64,000 nt of DNA, taken from positions 1,987,001 through 2,051,000 of the forward strand of contig NC_092674.1 in NCBI RefSeq assembly GCF_964355755.1. The letters are read 5' to 3'. This document shows, in pieces, positions 57,101 to 64,000 of this stretch (the stretch's first letter is position 1; each line of letters opens with the position of its first letter). Below the pieces are notes generated by a model. It saw nothing but the letters and a program-made list of their open reading frames with translations, ran no database searches and was not told where the DNA came from. This DNA comes from Antedon mediterranea. Its lineage: Eukaryota; Echinodermata; Crinoidea; Comatulida; Antedonidae. Made by a program: the position numbers and the translations under genes.

Positions 57101-60100
57101 AAATACAGTGAGCAACTACTAGTAAATAAAATATCTTATCCTAAATTCTTTTTTTTCTATGTATTTTAATTTTCTGTACTCACTTGCACATCAGCTGTTA
57201 TTTTCTTTTCTTTAACTTTCTTTTTCTTTCTTGTCTGCTTCTTCGATCCCCAATTTTGTTGAGAGTTTGCAACTTCACACCAAATATTTCCATTGATTTT
57301 TCGAGAACGTGCATTATTTTGTTTATGCATTTCGTCCATCACGCTTGAATGACTTTTTCCTTGTTTGACATATGTTTGTTGCGTCACTTTTGCTGATTGT
57401 TCTTGATCATCTAAACTTTTCTGCTGTTTTGATCTTTTCAAAGAACTTTGTTGACTTGACACTGCAGACTTTCTTTTTAAAGCTCCAGATGGTTTGAACT
57501 CGGGAATAGGTTTTGTGAATGAACTCTGTGTGGGACTACTTTTCAAAAATGAATTGGGATTAAAATTAGAAGGATGCATTTTCTGGAAATTACTACAAGT
57601 TGCATCTGGTGTAGGACATTTAAAGGCCGATAGTTGCCCAGTTGATCTGCTGGCCCTTACAGTTACAGCACCTTCAGGCACAGATGCATGGATTCTAGGT
57701 GGTGATACTGGTAAAGAAGAAGAGCTTGCTAATCCGTAAGGTATTATACCAGGAGAGTATGTTGGCCGATGTGCAGTTCTCCTTTTTCTTGACACTTGAG
57801 AAGGAGTACTTGGTTGAGGATCCTGAATTGGTGATATACAATGTTCTACAGACAATGATGAGCATCGGACCAAGCGTTTTGTAGATGATGGTAATGTCAG
57901 AGGAGAGATAGGAATGCGTGGTAACTGGTTAGGAAATGGAGAACGATTCCTACGTGAATATTTTCTTGGAGAGACTGGCAATGGTGATATAGGAATTGGA
58001 ATAGGAACAAGTGATGGAAGATTCCTGTAAGAAGAAGAAAGTACTGGTGTACTCCCTCTAGAAGAGCCCTTTGTTGATGGGAAGTTAGGTGAAGTAGGAA
58101 TTGGAGATACAAGTCTTGAAGTTTTTCTTTGAGCACGTGTAAAAGGGCATTGAGGTTGTTGAGGAGTTCCACTATTTAATTTTGAAGGATGCTTAATAAT
58201 ATTCTTTGGACACTGATTACTGAATTTATCGCACTTACTTTTCTCTTCAACGCCAAACTGCAAACACTTGCAAGCAGCTGAACTCTGAAATTTGTTTAGA
58301 CTTTGAGAAGGTAAACTGTTGATAGAAGTATCTTTGTTATCATTTTTAGAAAAACAAGAGCGTGTATTTGAAAGATTACCAGAAACAGTTGGATTGACAA
58401 CTGATTTAGAACAAGAAGGAATGTTTTCAGAAATATTTTCTGAAGAATCTTGAATGAAATCCGTTGAATTCTTTAGAGAATTGGTAGAAACTGAATGCTT
58501 GCGTTTCTTGTGATTTGTTTTTTGACCGCCATCAGTCAACTGTCGCTTGAACGTCGAGCCACTGGTTTTCCTCTGTCTAGATGTCACTTGTTCATTGTCA
58601 CACATTGATCTTGTTAATCGTCTTTGCTTTGTTTCTACAGTAGCTTCTGAATTAACTGCAAGATTCTCAACAATGTTTGAACTGTCCTTTTTGTCTGAAG
58701 CCTTCACAAATGAATTGAAAAGTTTCAAACCTAATTTATTTTTAAGACCAATTCTTGAAGTACATTTTGATGATGCTTTGGTGGTAGATTCTTTTTTATC
58801 AGGAGATTTTATATGTACTTTACTAACTATTTTAGAGTTATTTGATTGTTGACAAATAGTTTCAATACTTTTGATCACACTGGTCTTTGATTTTCTTTTT
58901 TCTGTAACTGTTTCAGAATCTACAATATAATTCTTCTGTAATACAGTGATATTCACAGTAATATTTTTTAGATCAATGTCCTGATTAACAACCTCTAGTG
59001 GTAATTCCACATTTTCAAGACAAAAATCTAAATTATTTTTTGCAATAGTAAGCTCTGGAGATATATTTAGTTTCTTGGTACCGCTAGAATTCTTAAATGT
59101 TTGTGTCTCTTTTAAATCACTGGTAGTTTCAGATTCTTGTTTAAAGAGTGATTGCTTGTTTTCTGGACTATTTTGAAGATTCGTCTGCAAACTATCTTTC
59201 TTTTTAAACAAACCGGCATCTCTACAGTCTTGTAGGTTCATATCAATGTATTTAGATTCCATTACACAAGATGCTGTCAGATTTTTCTCCAGATCATCAT
59301 CACTATCAGAAAGATCTGAAGAAGGAAAATATTCCTTTGCTCCAGAGAGATTTTTTAATTCATTTTCTACTTTCTTTTCGACTGTTTTTCCAACTTGTTT
59401 AGGTTCGTTAATGTCTGCATTTGGAGCAGTGGGTTCTTTTGAAGTCACTTTAGAATCTTTTTCTAATTCTTGAGTTAAAAAAGATTCTGTTGGAATTTTC
59501 TCCAGATCATCATCACTATCAGGAAGACATTCTTTAAGATTTTTAAATTCATTTTCTACCTTATTTTCAACTGTTTTACCAACCTGTTCATGTTCGTTAA
59601 TATCTGCATTTGAAGCAGTAGGTTCTTTTAAAATTACTTCTAAATCTTGGGTTCCAAACGATTCTACCGGATTTTTCTCAAAATCATCATCACTATTAGA
59701 GAGATCCAGAGAAGGAAGACATTTCTTAGGATCTGAGAGATTTTTTAATTCATTGTCTACTTTCTTTTCGACTGTTTTTTCATCTTCTTCAAGTTTGCTA
59801 TCTGCAGTTGAAACAGTGAGTTCTTTTGATGTCACTTCAAAATCTTTTTCTAATTCTAGGGTTTCAAAAGATTTTGCAGGATTTTTCACCAGATCATCAT
59901 CACTATCAGAGAGATCCAGAGAAAGAAGACACTGCTTAAGATTTGAGAGAGTTTTGAATTTAGTATTTACATTCTTTTCAACTGTTTTTAGATTTTCTTC
60001 AAGTCCATTAATATCTGCATTTGTAACAGTTGGTTCTGTCACTTCCGAATCTTCTTCTAATTCTAAATTTTTCGATAAAATGTCAGGAATTTCACTTGTG

Positions 60101-63100
60101 GAACTTTCCAATTTTGTTGGTACATTTAGTTCTTCTTCTAATAAAAGATCTGGTGGTAATTCAGACTTACTTATATCATCATATTTTGTATTCTCTATTT
60201 CTACCTGATTGCATAGAATGACTTCAGCTGAATTTTGCTCATCTGCAACTTCTTCTGTATATCTATGAACGGCATCACAAAAGAGATCACTTGAATTCAA
60301 CGGGTTTCCATAATTATCTTTGGTTGTGCCACCAATTGGAAAATCTTGTTTTACGGAAGTTATACCATCAATATTAGGTGATACTAGTGAAGTATGGACT
60401 TGGTCATCTCTTACATCTGTCTTTGATGAGTCACCATTGTCTAAATCACTCATCTCAGAAAGCATAATATCATGATCTTCTACTGGACTTTTAGCATCTG
60501 CTGAACAAATGCTGTTATCAGATTCAGCAATGGGTTCTTCAACAAGTTTTTGTAATGGACTCAAATTTGTTATTGATTTACAGTTTTGTTCTTCATTTTC
60601 ACAATTTACATCATTAACAATTTTTCTCAAAATGTCTTCACACACATTTTCAGTAGTTTCCTCAATCTCATTGTCAACGTTTATCAACAGATCTTCTGAA
60701 TTCCAATTAAATTTTGGTTGCGTTGTATTTTCACTTTCCACTACTGTATTTGTAGAGGAATGATTATTTGCCTTATTATTTTTCATAATTACATCGGTTG
60801 ATAAAGTAGAAATAACATTAGGTCCATTAAAATTGTCTGCTTGATTTTCTATAACTTCTGAAGCAGAATTGGAGTTATCCAATTCACTAAAATTATTCTT
60901 CACTTCACTATTTACTACATCAACTTTCACAGCTTTTTCTAAAGTAAAATTACTTTCTTTTTCTACATCTTCTGAAGCATCCGATTCTTGGTCGTTACTG
61001 TTCTTTCTTCGAGATTGCTTTTTGATTTTCATTGGTAATGAAATATGGACGTTTTCTGTACAATTGCTATTAGAATTCTTAGTTCTAGATCTAGTCATTC
61101 TTGGAGGAGTGTTGTTAATGAATGGCATTTTGGATTTGGAGACTTCGCTATGTGAAGATTTAACTGGAGTGGGTATCTCCGATGAAGCATGACAATCATT
61201 TGCAATATCTTCCTTTGGTTGAGATTGTGCTTCATTTGGTACCTCTAGGAAAGTTGGGTTTTCTGTGATATCTTTACATTGTCTGGTTGCTTCCATTGGT
61301 TGAGATTCTGCTTCATTTGGTACCTCTAAGGAAGTTGTGTTGTCTGAGATATCTTTACAATTTATTGTTGGCGATTTAACTGCATTTGATATCTCTAAAG
61401 ACGCCTGGCAGTCATTTTCTTCCATTGGTTGAGATTCTGCTTCATTTAATACCTCTAATGGACGTGATCTTGATGAGTCTTCTTGCATTGGTTCGGACTC
61501 TACTTCTTTTGGTACCTCTAAGGAAGTTAAGTTTTCTGTGATATCTTTACATTGTCTGGTTGGCAATTTAACTGGATTTGATATCTCTAATGAAGCTTGG
61601 TGGTCATATTCAATATCTTCCATTGGTTGAGATTCTGCTTTATTTGGTACTATTAATGGACATGATCTTGTTGAGTCTTCTTCCATTAATTGTGATTCTA
61701 CTTCTGTTGGTACCTCTAGGGAAGTTGGGTTGTCTGTGATATCTTTGCATTGTCTGGTTGCTTCCATTGGTTGAGATTCTGCTTCATTTGGTACCTCTAA
61801 GGAAGTTGTGTTGTCTGAGATATCTTTACAATTTCTTTGTGAATTAAGTGGATTTAATATCTCTAATGAAGGTTGGTGGTCATTTGCAATATCTTGAGAT
61901 TCTGCTTCAACTGCTTCCTCTAAGGGAGTTACGTTTTCTGTGATATCTTTACATTGTCTGGTTTGCGATTTAACTGGATTTGATATCTTTAAAGAAGCCT
62001 GGCAGTCATTTTCAATATCTTCTATTGGTTGAGATTCTGCTTCATTTGATAAATCTAAGGAACAGGATTTTGAAGAGTCTTCTTGCATTGGTTGTGATTC
62101 TACTTCTCTCGGTATCTCTAAGGAAGTTGTGTTGCCTAAGATACCTCTGGTTGGCGATTTAACTGGATTTGGTATCTCTGAAGAAGCCTGGTGGTCATTT
62201 TCAATATCTTCAATTGGTTCAGATTCTGCTTCATTTGGTACCGCTAGGGAACAGAATCTTGATGGTCCTTCTTGCATTGGTTGAGATTCTACTTCCTTCA
62301 GTACCTCTAAGAAAGTTGTGTTGCCTAAGATACCTCTGGTTGGCGATTTAACTGGATTTGGTATCTCTGAAGAAGCCTGGTTGTCATTTTCAATATCTTC
62401 AATTAGTTCAGATTCTGCTTCATTTGGTACCGCTAAGGAACAGAGTCTTGATGGTCCTTCTTGCATTGGTTGAGATTCTACTTCCTTCGGTACCTCTAAG
62501 GAAGTTGTGTTGTCTAAGATACCTTTGGTTGGCGATTTAACTGGATTTGGTATCTCTGAAGAAGACGGGTGGTCAATATCTTCTATTGGTTGAGATTCTA
62601 CTTCCTTCGGTACATCTAAGGAAGTTTTGTTGTCTGAGATATCTTTACAATTTCTTGGTAAATTAACTGGATTTGATATCTCTAATGAAGTTTGGTGGTC
62701 ATTTGCAATATCTTGAGATTCTGCTTCAATTGCTCCCTCTAAGGGAGTTATGTTTTCTGTGATATCTTGACATTGTCTAGTTGGTGATTTAACTGGATTT
62801 TGTATCTCTAAAGAAGCCTGGCTTTCATTTGTAATACCTTCCATTGGTTGAGATTCTACTTCATTTGCTCCCTCTAAGGGAGTTATGTTTTCTGTGATAT
62901 CTTGAAATTGTCTTGTTGGCGATTTAACTTCATGGAGTGTCTCTACAGAAGGAATGTCTTTCAACAAATCTTGAGTTGTTCCGTGTGGATGTTCATGTTG
63001 GTTTGGGATCTTTAATGGAATTCCATCATTTACTGACCCTTGACATGACCTTGGTGATGTTTCTCCATTGTTTGGTATTTCGAAATGAGAGTCATCGTGT

Positions 63101-63986
63101 AGAGAGTCTTGACACATCTCTAATGCGTTATCAATTTCATCTGCAATCTCTGATATCTCATCTTCTTCTTCACTGGAACTACTGTCACCAAGATCCTACA
63201 AATAAAAAATAATAACATATTAGTATGCAATTGAATCAGACACAATTAAATAGGAACAAATATTGTTTTGTTACTTACCTTTACAGGGTATTTACATGGT
63301 GATGGTGGTATAGGTGAAAGGCACACTGGCATCCTTCTCATATCTAAATCTCTCAATCTGTCCAACACAGACTGCTGCTTTATCTTAGTTGCCTTTCTTA
63401 TCGTTTCAACATGATCTTGCTGGTAATGGCTGTCTTGATTTCCTTTCACATTTACAACGGCTTCTATAAAACTTGTTTCGTCTTCAACTAAGTCTGTTTG
63501 CGTTTCTTGATCATTTTGCAATACGTTCTTCGATAATGCTGCATTTTTCTTATTTAATAGTTCCTGTAAAGCTTCATCATCAATTTGGTCTAAAGAAAAA
63601 AGTAAGATAATTAGAAATATTTGCAGAAACGAGGTTAAGACACTTGACTATCATACAGAAAGGCCTGGGTTCAACTCCTGATAACTACCTGGTTAAAAAA
63701 TACTAAAGAGGATAAGGCCACACCACCACATAATGCCGAGACTTACTCCAATAATAATTCCAGAATGAATACAAGGCTCACTCTTACCTTTTTTCTACCT
63801 TCTAATCTAAGACATACAGTAAAAATATTTGTGTATTTAATGCATACTCAGAAGTTACAATCTGTAGAATGTCTTACCTTCTTCACTGCAGGGCTCCTTG
63901 GCTGTCTTTGTAGCTTCTAGTTTTTTTACAGTTGGTATTGACACTCCGTGGAAAACTAACAGCTCACGTAACTTTTGTCCTATATT
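51122..63986 (-). CDS. ICE1: Little elongation complex subunit 1 (ICE1), 3' part, about 2544 aa in window
   Basis: Exons in transcript order: 63986-63878, 63589-63279, 63195-57184 (6012 nt), 57045-56911, 56714-56586, 55969-55831, 55441-55326, 55091-54869, 54136-53936, 51540-51448 and 51288-51122. Phases agree throughout. ICE1 scaffolds the ELL-containing little elongation complex for snRNA transcription by RNA polymerase II, and has a reported role in nonsense-mediated decay. The C-terminal helical region is diagnostic: AMTLCRWYTALCC, KAIELVACQLSWDWNKNQLI, NLWPMIEHWK and IGLSPCNPKLARKVIGIW match the conserved ICE1 end. The giant exon is disordered and rich in S, E, N and T, with two families of internal repeats. 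Upstream coiled-coil exons lie beyond the window. Confidence 0.9.
51655..53910 (+). mobile_element. DIRS-type tyrosine-recombinase retrotransposon, 5'-truncated
   Basis: From left to right: an RNase H remnant with VRIETDASKTGWG and ARSHINLLELCAVERVF in shifting frames; the DIRS block at 52185-52589 (SIPWDGLWVYAFPPISLIP, RVLLIAPGWTRQVWYPLLLD); and the recombinase ORF. The 3' part carries a hairpin (GTTTATCCAGGTAAGCAG near 53630 against CTGCTTACCTGGATAAAC near 53698). G+C content is clearly higher than in the surrounding intron. The element lies antisense in the ICE1 intron between exons 53936-54136 and 51448-51540. The exact left edge is uncertain. Confidence 0.87.
52523..53551 (+). CDS. DIRS tyrosine recombinase, about 342 aa, open
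   Basis: The ATG at 52523 (MAIFRDQLRDSG) is the most natural start, because the open frame upstream overlaps the RNase H/DIRS block in another frame. The catalytic residues of the tyrosine recombinase family can be traced: Arg in SCKRRGELHAL, the His-x-x-Arg pair in MHQVRAVSTSWALFSG and the Tyr nucleophile in FTSHYLSD. The N-terminal core-binding domain includes YNSRLKHFFTWC and TISGYRSAIGAITP. No stop interrupts the frame, although the RT/RNase H part is broken or absent. Confidence 0.85.
   Translation: MAIFRDQLRDSGIPDGPAALAVKSRREFTLTVYNSRLKHFFTWCRRQQVEPGSITLGQVCAFLHYLYESGLQVRTISGYRSAIGAITPTLKDGSSISSSPVITQLIRGMFRERPPVKVLIPRWDVNVVLAALTRPPFEPMSKATLYNVSLKTAFLLALASCKRRGELHALSLEPGHVRFERAGVRLVFRKDFLAKTQTLRFSPPAVFVPTITSFSAADGDKLWCPVRALKWYIHHTKTIRDGVSHLFVASVPPYRAAAKATIARWVVATIQDAYTSSDTPPPAHMHQVRAVSTSWALFSGVPVADIMEAAWWRTQSTFTSHYLSDISANVAPVATAILKPRL
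54497..54545 (+). mobile_element. tRNA-like SINE head fragment
   Basis: CCCCAGTGGTCTAATGGTTA followed by GGACATTAA is a box-A-like stretch without a clear box B. Confidence 0.4.
54555..54860. repeat. Interspersed repeat fragments in an ICE1 intron
   Basis: CATTTATAAAGCGCTCATTA and CCGGAGTCTTACAGCGC are a widespread repeat motif. A LINE-like 3' tail on the minus strand follows (TGGAATAAAGCATTTCAGTA at 54700). Confidence 0.4.
55172..55285. mobile_element. Family-1 MITE with damaged right end
   Basis: AGCTCTGTCTACACTATC at the left; the right end is cut to GGCACATCACACAGACAGAG, missing the TTTGATAGTG segment. ICE1 intron. Confidence 0.7.
59270..60090 (-). repeat. ICE1: Acidic coding repeats in ICE1
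   Basis: Four protein repeats of about 55-65 aa, each with SLDLSDSDDDLEKN, EVTSKEPTA.NADINE and KTVEKKVENELKNL variants. The repeats are diverged but in frame, so they are old enough to be under coding constraint. Confidence 0.8.
61180..63090 (-). repeat. ICE1: Coding repeats (mostly 63-aa / 189-bp periods) in ICE1
   Basis: More than ten copies of a module with SPTRQCKDITEN, TSLEVPKEVESQPM and ASLEISNPVK variants. Three consecutive units around 61980-62540 are spaced by exactly 189 bp. Other units are shorter, so copies differ by deletion of sub-blocks. All keep the ICE1 frame. Confidence 0.85.
63625..63700 (+). mobile_element. tRNA-derived SINE fragment
   Basis: GAGGTTAAGACACTTGACTA and GCCTGGGTTCAACTCCTG stand at box A / box B spacing in an ICE1 intron. 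Confidence 0.5.
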
Positions 63987-64000
63987 CTAAAGATAGATAA

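Noticed and set aside
57494-60208. Several plus-strand frames of 80-150 codons
   Set aside because: Antisense shadows of the giant ICE1 exon, serine- and phenylalanine-rich as expected from reversed GAA/AAA/TCA codons.
57184-63195. RIF1 as the identity of the large disordered protein
   Set aside because: RIF1 has its HEAT region at the N-terminus. Here the helical region follows the disordered exon, and its motifs (CRWYTALCC, LWPMIEHW, LSPCNP) match the ICE1 C-terminus.

Overview
This is AT-rich animal nuclear DNA with split genes, canonical GT-AG introns and many palindromic MITEs, SINE/LINE relics and minisatellites. The gene content (UNC93A-like, CAB39/MO25, FMO, esterase D, ICE1), frequent TAGGCCTA-type words and the mobile elements present (Penelope, DIRS, P2X7-like zinc-binding genes) suggest a marine invertebrate deuterostome, most likely an echinoderm. 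That assignment is inference; the species cannot be read from the window.

Layout, left to right: the 3' half of an UNC93A-like membrane protein gene (+, 1-2307); convergent with it a large single-coding-exon orphan nuclear-type protein (-, 3011-5053); CAB39/MO25 (-, coding exons 19587 to 15104), with a second intact copy of its last two exons further downstream (11263-11120 and 7554-7375); a nine-exon flavin-containing monooxygenase (+, 28507-32888); a 19-exon, 571-aa amino-acid-transporter-like multipass protein (-, 47117-34844); esterase D / S-formylglutathione hydrolase (+, 47726-50623); and the 3' part of ICE1, little elongation complex subunit 1 (-, 63986-51122), whose 5' exons lie beyond the right edge. 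All exon chains were joined by hand at GT-AG sites and kept a single open frame. The finished lengths match the families where a family length is known (CAB39 334/336 aa, FMO 521 aa, ESD 285 aa).

The genes alternate in orientation. CAB39/FMO and transporter/ESD are head to head and probably share promoter regions. UNC93A/orphan and ESD/ICE1 are tail to tail. No pathway links them; they look like ordinary housekeeping neighbours.

Mobile and repetitive DNA fills the introns. There is a 3.1-kb TTAA-flanked inverted cassette carrying two degenerate P2X7-like zinc-binding genes, placed 22 bp from the acceptor of the duplicated CAB39 last exon. There is a Penelope-like retroelement with inverted terminal repeats and a 12-bp target duplication, a DIRS-type element with an open tyrosine recombinase inside an ICE1 intron, a broken non-LTR reverse transcriptase, about 16 copies of a TWA-flanked hairpin MITE, and a second MITE family. 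There are also about a dozen minisatellites. Several of these start exactly at an exon edge and copy splice sites or the stop codon. The most unusual observations are the CAB39 terminal-exon duplication, the ZBB cassette and the arrays of repeated splice sites.
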